From JAVZGQ01 sp038998365 (GTDB taxonomy: Archaea > Aenigmatarchaeota > Aenigmatarchaeia > CG10238-14 > SCSR01), in NCBI GenBank assembly GCA_038998365.1, contig JAVZHJ010000003.1, forward strand, positions 1 through 23,441: a DNA stretch of 23,441 nt, read 5' to 3'. How positions within the stretch are numbered: position 1 is the first letter of the stretch; each line of letters begins with the position of its first letter. The translations under genes and the position numbers were made by a program. Below are positions 14,574-23,146 of this stretch, one piece after another. The notes beneath the pieces are model-generated. The model saw nothing but the letters and a program-made list of their open reading frames with translations, ran no database searches and was not told where the DNA came from.

Positions 14574-17500
14574 ATGGAATTCATAGCTTGGTTTGAACAG
14601 CTCGATAAAAATTCTTTGGGTTTAGCTGGCGGTAAAGGAGCAAACTTAGGCGAGTTAACAAAAATAAAAATGCCTGTGCCTCCTGGCTTTGTCATAACAA
14701 CAAAAGCTTTTGACAAGTTTATAGAGCTTAATGCCATAAAAAACCAAATTCAAGAATTGATTGAAGCCTGTGATGTTGACAACACTGAGCAACTTCTAGA
14801 AACTTCAAAAAAAATCAAAGGGTTAATCCTTTCTCAAGATTTTCCAGTTGGAATGAGAACTGAGCTAATTGATGCTTATCGCGAGCTATCTTTTGCTGAA
14901 GAAATAATCACACCAAAGGCTTTGGAGCTAATAGCTGCTGGTAGAGATTATGCTTTGGTTGCTGTGAGAAGCTCTGCTACAGCTGAAGATCTCCCAACGG
15001 CTTCATTTGCTGGGCAACAAGCAACTTTCTTGAATGTAAAAGGAATAAAAGATTATCTTGAATCTGTGAAAAAGTGCTGGGCAAGCTTGTACGAGCCAAG
15101 AGCAATTTTCTATCGTGCTAAAAACAACATAAAGCATGCAAGCATTGCAGTTGTTGTTCAACGCATGGTAAGCTCTGATTCTAGTGGTGTTATGTTTACT
15201 GTTAACCCAACAACGGGCGAAGATGAAATTGTAATAGAAGCTACATGGGGCCTAGGCGAAACTTTAGTTGCTGGTGAAGTCGAGCCAGATTTCTATAGAG
15301 TCTCAAAAGATGGTAGAATCCTTGAGAAGAAAATTGGGAAGAAAGAAAAGATGAGGGTGAGGGACTTAGCTACAGACAGAACTGTAGTTTTACCTGTTGC
15401 TGAAAAGAAAGTTAACGCTCAAGTTTTGAGCGACGAGCAAATTTTACAATTAGCTGAATATGGAAAAGCTATAGAGAAGCATTATGGTAAAGCCCAAGAC
15501 ATAGAGTTTGCAATCGAAAGGGGAAGAATTTTCATCGTTCAAGCGAGAGCTGTTACGGCTGTTGGTAAGAAAGAAGAAGTTAAAATTGAAGGTGAAGTTT
15601 TGGTAAAAGGCTTGGCAGTTTCCCCAGGAGTTGCTTCTGGCAAAGTTAAAATAGTTCATGGTCTACAAGACATAACAAAAGTTGAAAAGGGCGACATACT
15701 TGTTACAGAGATGACAACTCCAGACCTTGTGCCAACAATGAGCAAATGTTCTGCTATAATAACAGATTCTGGAGGGCAAACATGTATATCTGGCGATACT
15801 TTTCTTTTAACACCAAAAGGTTTTGTTACCGCAAAAGAACTTTACGAAAAAGTTATGAATAAAGAGAAAGTTTATATCCTATCTTTTGATTGTTTTGAAA
15901 ATAAACCTGTTTGGAAGAAAATTAAAAGAACTTTTAGAAGAGTTGCTAAAACTATAGAAATTTCTGTTTCACAAACTGGAAGGATCAAAGATAACTCCAT
16001 AAGAATAACACCTGATCATAAAATTTTCACTTATGAAAAGAGAAAATTAGTTAAAAAAGAGGTTCAAGAAATTTTAAACAAGAATTTAGCTGTTTGTGCA
16101 CCTTTTACTCTACCGTTTGAATGTAAAATTTGTAACGAGAAAATTGGATATTTAGTTGGCAGTATCCTTTCCGATGGCTATTGGAAAATTTTTAAAGGAA
16201 AAACTGGAAATTTAAGAAGAGGTTGTGTCATATTTACTCAAAAAGAAGAAGAATCAAAAGTTGATTACATCAACACTGTTATAAACTATTTTAAAGAAAT
16301 TTTTGGTTATGAGTTTAGCGGACCTAAAGAAAAAGTAGTAAGAACAGAAATAAGGGGAAGAAAAGTTATTGGGATGGCATGCGATTACATATCAACTAGA
16401 CTCTATCCCGCCTTGATGTTAGAAAAAATCTATCAACACTTAAGTTCTTGGTGTTTATTCCTCAATGAGAGCACTTCACTAGCTTTTCTTGCAGGACTTG
16501 TCGACGGAGATGGGACAGCCTCTGGTAATAGAATTCAAATATACGTTTCAGATGAAAACATATTAAGAGGAATAGTAATAACTTGTTTAAATCTGGGAAT
16601 TCTCCCACAAATAACTAAAAATAGAGATATTTGGAATGTTCAGATTGTAGAAAGGACAAACGAAATTTTACAAAGATGTAAAAGAGTTAAAACAGAGTTG
16701 AAAGAAAGGAAAACTGGAACCAAATTCTTTGCGGCTAAACAAATTCTTGAAGGATTAGAAGAGGTAGCAAACTGGAAGGGGAGAATAAAGCCTTACATAA
16801 GGAAGAACCTTCTAATCGATAAAAATAAAGTTGAAAAAAGAGTCTTGCCTATGCTGGGAGAAACAGAAAAAGAAGAACTCAAAAGTATATTGAACTCAAA
16901 CTTAACCATGTTGAGAGTTAAGGAAACTGGTGAAACATTCGAGACCGAAGTATTTAACTTTGAAGTTGAAGCTGATGAAGAAATTAACAAAAATTATGTT
17001 GTGTTCACTAAAAGATACACTCCTTTGCTAATTTCAAATTGTCACGCAGCAATAGTTAGCAGAGAAATGGGAATTCCTTGCATAGTTGGCACACAAACAG
17101 CAACAAAGATTTTGAAAGATGGACAAGAAGTTACCGTTGATGCTTATCAAGGCATAGTTTATGCTGGAAAAATTGAGATTAAAAAGCCAGAAGTTAAAGT
17201 TGAAGCTGAAGAAGAGCTTCCTGCTTTAGAAAAGCTCACAGTTACACAAATAAAAGTTAACCTAGCTTTTCCTGAAAATGTTGAGCAGATAGCAAGCAAA
17301 GTTGATGGCGTTGGTTTGCTTAGAATAGAGCACATGATAACAAGGGCTGGAATACATCCTTCAAAGCTTGTGAGAGAAGGGAGAAAGGAAGAATATATAA
17401 AAATTTTGCTGGATGGAATAAGGCCAATAGCAAAAGCTTTTCATCCTAAGCCAGTTTGGGTTCGCACGCTGGATGCAAGAAGCGATGAATTCAGAAATTT

Positions 17501-18128
17501 GGAAGGCGGGGCAGATGAGCCAAGAGAAGACAATCCAATGCTTGGATGGCACGGAATAAGGAGAAGCTTGGACGAGCCAGAGCTTTTGAAAGCTGAGTTT
17601 GAAGCCATCAAGAGATTATATGAAGAGGGTTTGAACAATGTGCATGTCATGCTTCCTTTTGTGATTTCTGTTGAGGAGTTGAGGAAATCAAGAGAAATAG
17701 CAAAAGAAGTTGGTTTGCCCGCAAATTGTAAAATTGGTATAATGGTGGAAACACCAGCGGCAGCTTTAACTATAGAAGATTTTTGTAAGGAAGGAATAGA
17801 TTTCATCAGTTTTGGTACTAACGACTTAAGCCAGCTTGTGTTGGGAATAGACAGAAATAATGAGAAGCTTGCTAAGCTCTTCACGGAAACTCACTCTGGA
17901 GTGAAAAAGCTGGTTAAATATGTGATAAAGGTTTGCAAGAGCTACAATGTTGAGACTTCAATTTGTGGGGAAGCTCCAAGCAATTTGCCGGAATTTGTTG
18001 AATTCTTGGTCAAGGCTGGAATAGACAGCATTTCTGTTAATATTGACGCTATTGATAGAGTGAGAATGCAAGTTGTTAAGATTGAAAGGAAGCTCTTGCT
18101 TGAAGCTTTAAGGAAGAGCAAAGGTTAA
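14574..18128 (+). CDS. ppsA: Phosphoenolpyruvate synthase precursor with intein
   Basis: An 1184-residue precursor; removing the 419-residue intein leaves 765 residues, normal for PEP synthase, which makes PEP from pyruvate and ATP for gluconeogenesis. The N-terminal ATP-binding domain shows GGKGANLGEL near the start and VAVRSSATAEDLPTASFAGQ. The phosphohistidine domain is split: extein 1 ends GGQT (residue 403) and extein 2 begins CHAAIVSREMG, so catalytic His824 lies one residue after the splice junction. The C-terminal barrel has VRTLDARSDEFRN, MVETPAAALT, FGTNDLSQLVLGIDRN and ICGEAPS (Cys1131). Only spliced protein should be active. The 3' end shares a TTAA stop palindrome with a convergent gene. 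Overexpression or splicing control cannot be read from the sequence. Confidence 0.95.
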   Translation: MEFIAWFEQLDKNSLGLAGGKGANLGELTKIKMPVPPGFVITTKAFDKFIELNAIKNQIQELIEACDVDNTEQLLETSKKIKGLILSQDFPVGMRTELIDAYRELSFAEEIITPKALELIAAGRDYALVAVRSSATAEDLPTASFAGQQATFLNVKGIKDYLESVKKCWASLYEPRAIFYRAKNNIKHASIAVVVQRMVSSDSSGVMFTVNPTTGEDEIVIEATWGLGETLVAGEVEPDFYRVSKDGRILEKKIGKKEKMRVRDLATDRTVVLPVAEKKVNAQVLSDEQILQLAEYGKAIEKHYGKAQDIEFAIERGRIFIVQARAVTAVGKKEEVKIEGEVLVKGLAVSPGVASGKVKIVHGLQDITKVEKGDILVTEMTTPDLVPTMSKCSAIITDSGGQTCISGDTFLLTPKGFVTAKELYEKVMNKEKVYILSFDCFENKPVWKKIKRTFRRVAKTIEISVSQTGRIKDNSIRITPDHKIFTYEKRKLVKKEVQEILNKNLAVCAPFTLPFECKICNEKIGYLVGSILSDGYWKIFKGKTGNLRRGCVIFTQKEEESKVDYINTVINYFKEIFGYEFSGPKEKVVRTEIRGRKVIGMACDYISTRLYPALMLEKIYQHLSSWCLFLNESTSLAFLAGLVDGDGTASGNRIQIYVSDENILRGIVITCLNLGILPQITKNRDIWNVQIVERTNEILQRCKRVKTELKERKTGTKFFAAKQILEGLEEVANWKGRIKPYIRKNLLIDKNKVEKRVLPMLGETEKEELKSILNSNLTMLRVKETGETFETEVFNFEVEADEEINKNYVVFTKRYTPLLISNCHAAIVSREMGIPCIVGTQTATKILKDGQEVTVDAYQGIVYAGKIEIKKPEVKVEAEEELPALEKLTVTQIKVNLAFPENVEQIASKVDGVGLLRIEHMITRAGIHPSKLVREGRKEEYIKILLDGIRPIAKAFHPKPVWVRTLDARSDEFRNLEGGADEPREDNPMLGWHGIRRSLDEPELLKAEFEAIKRLYEEGLNNVHVMLPFVISVEELRKSREIAKEVGLPANCKIGIMVETPAAALTIEDFCKEGIDFISFGTNDLSQLVLGIDRNNEKLAKLFTETHSGVKKLVKYVIKVCKSYNVETSICGEAPSNLPEFVEFLVKAGIDSISVNIDAIDRVRMQVVKIERKLLLEALRKSKG
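15783..17039 (+). mobile_element. LAGLIDADG homing-endonuclease intein in PEP synthase
   Basis: A 419-residue in-frame intein from Cys (CISGDTFLLTPKGF, block A) to Ser-Asn, followed by extein Cys. Block B is ITPDHKIF (intein Thr76, His79). Two dodecapeptide motifs, GYLVGSILSDG (122-132) and LAGLVDGDG (236-244), carry the endonuclease acidic residues Asp131 and Asp243. Block F is FNFEVEADEE and block G is TPLLISN. The penultimate residue is Ser418, not the usual His, and block F also lacks a clear HNF-type His. The boundaries are fixed by the host motif GGQT/CHAAIVSRE. Splicing without penultimate His is known for some inteins, so activity is likely but not assured. The endonuclease core looks intact, consistent with an element still able to home. 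Confidence 0.95.
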
Positions 18129-18493
18129 TACAATTTTTTAATTTTTTCTTGGAAACTTTCGAATATTTTGTTTGTTATCTCCATGATTGTAGCGCTCATG
18201 GCAAGAGAATAAGATAATTCTGGTTGATTGGTCAAATTGCTAGCAGAATAAGCTGAAAAAACATTTTTAAGTATTCTAAGGGCGGTCTGCTCATTTTTAG
18301 CTTCATATCCTCTCAATTTATTTGAAGAGTATTCGCCCAGTAAGCTGAAGAAAAGAGCTGACATAAATCCCAGAATGGGAAGACCATTCTTATCAGAAGC
18401 TAAATAGTAGGTTGAAAGAAAAGTTGCAAAAGCATCCCAATTTTCTAAAAGAATGTATTTCGTGTTTCTTAATGTCTGGATATAATTCTTCAT
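18125..18493 (-). CDS. Small protein of unknown function, possible membrane segment
   Basis: A 122-residue protein without a recognised family. Aromatic residues are clustered early (NWDAFATFLSTYYLA), and LPILGFMSALFFSLL at about residues 38-53 could cross or dip into a membrane. The rest is helical, with charged ends. The start is the ATG at 18493, with an AT box (18511-18520) about 23 bases upstream and no ribosome site. Its stop overlaps the PEP synthase stop in the palindrome TTAA. The next gene on the same strand is also unknown, but each seems to have its own promoter. Confidence 0.65.
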   Translation of the reverse strand: MKNYIQTLRNTKYILLENWDAFATFLSTYYLASDKNGLPILGFMSALFFSLLGEYSSNKLRGYEAKNEQTALRILKNVFSAYSASNLTNQPELSYSLAMSATIMEITNKIFESFQEKIKKLY

Positions 18494-18524
18494 AATTTTA
18501 TGCTCGGGGTTAAATTTTTAAGCT

Positions 18525-18926
18525 TTACTTAGATCTTAGGAAGAGCTTGTCTGCTAATCTCTTTATTTCGTCTTTTGCGGATATTCTCTTGGTATTTTCT
18601 ATGACTATTGTTCCAACAGGAAGATTGCTTTTTACTCTTGCCATATTTGCCACCCCTTCTTTAAATTCTTCTATTCCCCTAGCTACATCTTTTGATTTAT
18701 ATTTATCAATAATTTCATCCCCAAAACAAAGACAGAGTCGAGAATAATTGATTTCATACTTTTTTTCGTTATCTTTGTAAAAAAGTTTTCTTCCATCTGA
18801 AGAAAGATTCTTTAATTGAAAGCGCTTTGCTTTACCAAAAAGTGGGCGAGAATCAGAAATAAAATATATGCTATTTAAGAAAAATTCTATGTAGCCCTTT
18901 TCCCACGAATGTAAGCTCTTTGTCAT
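18525..18926 (-). CDS. Small soluble protein of unknown function
   Basis: A 133-residue, charged protein with no recognised family. Its N-terminal half has alternating hydrophobic residues (KGYIEFFLNSIYFISDSR) typical of beta strands. The C-terminal half is helical and ends in a Lys/Arg-rich tail (KDEIKRLADKLFLRSK). No membrane segment or catalytic motif stands out. A TATA-like GTTTAAATTC on the reverse strand is centred about 26 bases before the ATG at 18926, so the transcript is probably leaderless. It is divergent from the NAD(P)HX dehydratase gene. Confidence 0.65.
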   Translation of the reverse strand: MTKSLHSWEKGYIEFFLNSIYFISDSRPLFGKAKRFQLKNLSSDGRKLFYKDNEKKYEINYSRLCLCFGDEIIDKYKSKDVARGIEEFKEGVANMARVKSNLPVGTIVIENTKRISAKDEIKRLADKLFLRSK

Positions 18927-18947
18927 AATGAAGTAAAATTTATTGAA

Positions 18948-18957
18948 GAATTTAAAC
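18948..18957 (-). promoter_or_regulatory. TATA-like box of the 133-residue protein gene
   Basis: GTTTAAATTC (reverse strand) is centred about 26 bases before the ATG at 18926, within the 60-base divergent space shared with the dehydratase gene. Confidence 0.45.
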
Positions 18958-18986
18958 TTTTCTATTTAAGCTTAAAAATAAATATT

Positions 18987-19841
18987 ATGCAAGTTGTTGA
19001 TAAGAGCATATTAAAGCAAGTCTACAAGAAAAGAAGCTTGTGGTCAAAAAAGTACGATTTTGGTCATTTGCTTGTGATCGGTGGAAGCAAACTTTACTCG
19101 GGCTCACCAGCTTTCAATGCTTTGGCTGCACTAAGAGCAGGAGTTGATTTGGTAACTATAGTTGCTCCTGAAAAAACTGCTTACACAATAAGAAGCTTTA
19201 AGCCAGACTTGATAGCTTTTCCAATCAAAGGGGATTTTTTCACCAAGAAAAATTTGAAAGAAGTTTTAGAATTAACAAAAAATAAAACTGCTGTGGTGAT
19301 TGGAGGCGGAATGTCGAGAAGAGAGGAAGTTTTAAATTTTATCCTTGAATTTTTGAAAGCAGTTGAGTTGCCCGTTGTGATAGATGCTGATGCCATTCAC
19401 GCTTTAGCTAAAAACAAGGAAGTGATAAAAGGGAAAAAAGCCATAATCACACCACATGCCTATGAATTCTTTGTCTTGTCTGGGGAAAGTGTTGGTTATG
19501 ATGTGATTGAAAGGAGCGAAATTGTAACTAAAGTTGCAAGTGAGCTACAAGCAACAATCTTATTGAAAGGCCACATGGATGTGATTTCGGATGGTTTTAA
19601 AACTGCAATAAACAAAACTGGTTCACCTTACATGACAAAAGGTGGGCTAGGCGATACTCTGGCTGGAATTTGTGGGGCTTACCTGGCTAGAGGTTTAGAT
19701 CCTTTCACTTCAGCTTGTGCGGCAGCTTTTGTTAATGGTAAGGCTGGAGAGCTTGCAGCAAAGAAATTTGGCGAAAGTATGATTGCGAGCGATTTGATAG
19801 AGGAAATACCAAGAACAATAAAACCAAAAATTTTAATATAA
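18987..19841 (+). CDS. nnrD: ADP/ATP-dependent NAD(P)H-hydrate dehydratase, stand-alone
   Basis: A 284-residue ribokinase-fold enzyme of the YjeF C-terminal family. It repairs damaged, hydrated NAD(P)H (S-NADHX) using a nucleoside diphosphate or triphosphate. Motifs are HLLVIGGSKLYSGSPAFNAL near the start, VIDADAIHAL (Asp133, Asp135), ITPHAYEF (153-160) and the nucleotide-binding MTKGGLGDTLAGICGAYLA with the general-base Asp223. In many organisms this domain is fused to the epimerase NnrE (YjeF N-terminal domain); here the protein starts directly with the dehydratase domain and no epimerase is in the window. An AT box at about 18963-18970 could serve as promoter. It looks like a single-gene unit. 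Confidence 0.9.
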   Translation: MQVVDKSILKQVYKKRSLWSKKYDFGHLLVIGGSKLYSGSPAFNALAALRAGVDLVTIVAPEKTAYTIRSFKPDLIAFPIKGDFFTKKNLKEVLELTKNKTAVVIGGGMSRREEVLNFILEFLKAVELPVVIDADAIHALAKNKEVIKGKKAIITPHAYEFFVLSGESVGYDVIERSEIVTKVASELQATILLKGHMDVISDGFKTAINKTGSPYMTKGGLGDTLAGICGAYLARGLDPFTSACAAAFVNGKAGELAAKKFGESMIASDLIEEIPRTIKPKILI

Positions 19842-19907
19842 TCTAAAGAAGATGAAAATAGAAAAATTTTAAATAACTTTACTCTATCTTTTATACAGGC
19901 TGAGAAG

Positions 19908-21179
19908 GTGGAAATTCTCGAAAAAGAAGAGTTAAGGAAGAAAAATATAGAAGAATTGATAGCTAAAATAAAAAAATATAGAGAAGAGTATGGTCTGCCT
20001 CCTCTTAAAGATAAAATGATACATAGCTATGCAGCTCGTGCCCTAAATGTTTTGAATTCTCCACAAATTCTTGATATCATTACTAAACCAAATTTGTCTA
20101 TAGGGGAAATGGAAAAGATTACTGGTTTGAGATATGGCACAATCGCACAATATAGGATGTGTTTAAGAAATGTTGGTGTTTTGAATTCCAAGAAGAAGAA
20201 GTTAGAGGAATTGAAAGCTAAAATAAGAGAAATAAATCCTTTACTTAAAGAAGAGCGTATTGAAGAACTTGCAAACTTTGCCTACTATGCTTTGAAGCCA
20301 AAATATTATCCTATACTCACTGATCCAGATCTTAGCATAAAAGATATGGCAAGAAAAACTGGTTTAACAGAAAATACAATAAAAATATACAGGTCGGGAT
20401 TGATAAGTATAGGCGAGGGCAAAAAACCGAGGGTACGTAAGCCCAAAGACCTAGTCCAGGCAAGACCAAAAAAACATTGGATTGAAGATTTGTATCTTAA
20501 AAAATTAGCCGATATAGGACCTTGCACAGCTATGGAATTGGCAAGAGAGATGGGCTATACCTCAAGAACTATTTTGATTCATTTAAAGAAATTAGAAGAT
20601 TGTGGTAAAGTAAAAAGAGTTGAATTTAGCACAACCCGTGGAAAATATGGGATATCGATGCTTTTTGGGGGATATTTGAAAAATAGACCCATTTTCTATA
20701 TTCCAGAAAGTCAGACACATAGAGAGAAATTGAGCTCTATTTTAATTACCGGCATCGAGAAAGGATGGAAAAATTATGGTGAAGTTGGCTTTAAACGTGC
20801 ACTAGCTTTTCAATTAGCAGAAGCTAACTTACCGAAGGATGTTTACAGTAAAGTGAAAGAATATTTATTGGGTTTAAACTCAAGTCCAAGCGGATCTTTA
20901 GTTGAAGAAATTATTCTAGAGAGTGTTAAGAAGATGGGATATTGCTTTAGAAAAGATCTAGATGCGGAAACAAATTTAAGTTCAAGATACATTAACTATC
21001 GTTTAAAAAAGCTAGTAGAGGAAGGAAAATTGAAAAGAAGTAAAACTTTATCTGGTATGAAATATGTTTATTTTTTACCAGAAAATCTAGAACCACTTGT
21101 AAGAATATTAAATGACGAACCGAAGAAAAAACTACCTGAAGATGTATATGAAGCACTGAAAAAATATATGAAAAGATAA
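19908..21179 (+). CDS. Multi-helix-turn-helix DNA-binding protein with internal duplication
   Basis: A 423-residue protein starting at GTG 19908; no in-frame ATG lies near, and TTTTAAATA (about 19868-19876) is a possible promoter. Four HTH-like units are visible. Units 1 and 2 are an internal repeat: PNLSIGEMEKITGLRYGTI..YR (61-83) and PDLSIKDMARKTGLTENTI..YR (140-162), each preceded by a helical segment. Units 3 and 4 are winged-helix type: MELAREMGYTSRTILIHLKK (209-228) and DLDAETNLSSRYINYRLKKL (350-369), each followed by a wing-like Lys-rich strand. A stretch at 255-320 with no HTH separates units 3 and 4. I infer a transcription factor or DNA-architecture protein with multi-site binding; no effector domain is recognised. 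Confidence 0.8.
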   Translation: MEILEKEELRKKNIEELIAKIKKYREEYGLPPLKDKMIHSYAARALNVLNSPQILDIITKPNLSIGEMEKITGLRYGTIAQYRMCLRNVGVLNSKKKKLEELKAKIREINPLLKEERIEELANFAYYALKPKYYPILTDPDLSIKDMARKTGLTENTIKIYRSGLISIGEGKKPRVRKPKDLVQARPKKHWIEDLYLKKLADIGPCTAMELAREMGYTSRTILIHLKKLEDCGKVKRVEFSTTRGKYGISMLFGGYLKNRPIFYIPESQTHREKLSSILITGIEKGWKNYGEVGFKRALAFQLAEANLPKDVYSKVKEYLLGLNSSPSGSLVEEIILESVKKMGYCFRKDLDAETNLSSRYINYRLKKLVEEGKLKRSKTLSGMKYVYFLPENLEPLVRILNDEPKKKLPEDVYEALKKYMKR

Positions 21180-21186
21180 TTCTTTG

Positions 21187-23115
21187 CTATCGTCTTACTT
21201 TTTTTATCTGTACTGCAACTGCTTTAAAGTTTGGTTGAAAACTTTCTTCATCAAATTGTGTTGGGAAAAGCTTGTTCACTAAAATTTTTTCTGAATGAAA
21301 GTGCATCGCAAGCATACCCTCGGGCACAAATTCATCTATTTTTGCCTTAACTTTAACTCTACCATTTGAATTGAAAACTTCTACCCAATCGTTATCTTTA
21401 ATCTTAAGTTTTTTTGCATCTTTTTCATTCATATAGCAAAAATCTACATCAAATTTTTTGAGAGTTTTGGATTTAGAAGTAGCCTCATCGGTTAAAAAGC
21501 GATAGGGTGAGCGAAAAGTTGTTAAGATAAAGGGAAATCTTTCACTTCTCACATCTTCCATTCCCTCAAAATTTTCCGGCATAAATTTTCTGAATTTAAT
21601 TTCTTTATCTGCCCAAGCATCATTTCCCATGTATAAAAAATCAGGATCAATATTAGAATAAGCCGGAATCACTTCTACTATCTCTTTGAATATCTCTTTT
21701 TCTTCCTTATACCTAAAGAATTTCTCAAGGTTAAAATATCTGCTCAATTCTTTAAAAATCAACCATTCTGGCTTTGCTTCTCCAGGGGCCTCTCTCACTT
21801 TTTTCACAAGTCTTATCCTTCTCTCCCCATTTGTTATTGTTCCAATTTTTTCAATTAGTAAAGGAACAGGTAAAATCACTTTCGCAAATTTTGAAGTTAA
21901 GTTAAAATAGCTATCAAGCTGAACTAAAAACATTTTTCTTAAATTCTTGTGGACTTGATTCAAATTTGGCATAGACTGAGCAGGATTGAAGCCTGAAATA
22001 AAACAAGCTTTTACCGGTGAAACTAGAAAAGCTTCCACTATATTCTTACCTTTCTTGATTTCTATCTTCTTGCCCCAAAGCTTCTCAAGTCTTTCAAAAT
22101 TCACCATTCGCCCAATAGGTAACTCATCAGGAGAGCCTGCCATGTCTCCGGCTCCTTGCACGTTGACTTCTCCACGAAAAGATAAAAGCTTGCCATTTTT
22201 AAGCAAGATTAAATTGAGCAAAGAATGAACATTTTCTATTGCATTGATATGCTGAGTTATTCCCATACCATGGATTGCTCCAAAGTTTTTCGATTCGGCT
22301 ATAATTTTTGCAAAATTTTCAAATTCCTCTTCAGAAATCTTACAAATACTACACACCTTTTCTATAGTGTAATCTTGAACTAGTTGAGCAAGCTCTTTGA
22401 ATCCATCTAACCTTTCAGCACTTTTATCATAACTTTTGTTTTCAATCAAAAAGTTCATTATGCCGTTAAGCAAAGCTATTTCTGAGCCAGGCTCAATTAA
22501 AAGCAATTCATCAGCATACTCTGAAGTTTGATTTTTAATAGGCAGGACACAAAGTATTTTTGCACCTTTATTTTTTGCTTCCAAGATTCTGTGGAAAAGG
22601 ACGGGATAATTTGATGCTGGGTTTGAACCAATTATTAAGATACGGTCTCTGTCAAGAATGTCATCCATTCCCCAAGGATTTGCTGTTATTCCAAATACAT
22701 TATTTAAAGCTTGAACTGTAGCTCTATGGCAAACTCTTGTACAACAAGCATCAACATTATTGCTTCCTAGCAATCTAGCAAATTTTTGCATGACATAGTT
22801 ATCTTCATTCGTGGTTTTCCCCGAAGGTACAAAAAAGATTTCATCTGGCGAAAGATTTTTCAAATTCTTTTTGATGTATTCGTAAGCCCTTTTCCAGCTC
22901 ACTTTCTTTAACTTTTTCCCATATCTTATCATGGGATAAAGGATTCTTCCTTTATCGACAACTTCATGAATTGTTAAACCTTTAATACAAGGCTTCCCTC
23001 TACTCACTGAATCTTCTTCATCTGGCAAAACTTTTTTTATTTTTTTGCCCTCGACCAAAAAACTTAGCCTACAAGCACAACCGCAATAAATACAAATGCT
23101 TTTCACGACTTCCAT
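21187..23115 (-). CDS. Formate dehydrogenase-like molybdopterin oxidoreductase, alpha subunit
   Basis: A 642-residue member of the molybdopterin oxidoreductase family, closest by motif to the formate dehydrogenase catalytic subunit. An N-terminal [4Fe-4S] site has Cys8, Cys11, Cys15 and Cys43 (CIYCGCAC and PCIKG). The active-site motif is CCTRVCHRATV, with Cys129 in the Sec/Cys metal-ligand position and the following His130. Later come IGSNPASNYPV, GMGITQHINAIENVHSLLNL and FRGEVNVQGAGDMAGSPDELP. The last 110 residues form the dinucleotide-binding domain. It is a Cys, not a selenocysteine, form. No iron-sulfur, membrane or flavin partner subunit lies beside it. A TATA-like AATTATAAAC centred about 26 bases before the ATG implies its own leaderless promoter. 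The electron acceptor is unknown. Confidence 0.9.
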   Translation of the reverse strand: MEVVKSICIYCGCACRLSFLVEGKKIKKVLPDEEDSVSRGKPCIKGLTIHEVVDKGRILYPMIRYGKKLKKVSWKRAYEYIKKNLKNLSPDEIFFVPSGKTTNEDNYVMQKFARLLGSNNVDACCTRVCHRATVQALNNVFGITANPWGMDDILDRDRILIIGSNPASNYPVLFHRILEAKNKGAKILCVLPIKNQTSEYADELLLIEPGSEIALLNGIMNFLIENKSYDKSAERLDGFKELAQLVQDYTIEKVCSICKISEEEFENFAKIIAESKNFGAIHGMGITQHINAIENVHSLLNLILLKNGKLLSFRGEVNVQGAGDMAGSPDELPIGRMVNFERLEKLWGKKIEIKKGKNIVEAFLVSPVKACFISGFNPAQSMPNLNQVHKNLRKMFLVQLDSYFNLTSKFAKVILPVPLLIEKIGTITNGERRIRLVKKVREAPGEAKPEWLIFKELSRYFNLEKFFRYKEEKEIFKEIVEVIPAYSNIDPDFLYMGNDAWADKEIKFRKFMPENFEGMEDVRSERFPFILTTFRSPYRFLTDEATSKSKTLKKFDVDFCYMNEKDAKKLKIKDNDWVEVFNSNGRVKVKAKIDEFVPEGMLAMHFHSEKILVNKLFPTQFDEESFQPNFKAVAVQIKKVRR

Positions 23116-23136
23116 GAAAGAATTTTTGTTTTTTTA

Positions 23137-23146
23137 GTTTATAATT
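23137..23146 (-). promoter_or_regulatory. TATA-like box of the formate dehydrogenase-like gene
   Basis: AATTATAAAC on the reverse strand overlaps the end of the 59-residue gene and is centred about 26 bases before the ATG at 23115. There is no ribosome site, so a leaderless start is likely. Confidence 0.5.

Noticed and set aside
17441..17884. 147-codon open frame antisense to the PEP synthase barrel
   Set aside because: It is the complement of strongly conserved PEP synthase motifs and is explained by their codon pattern.
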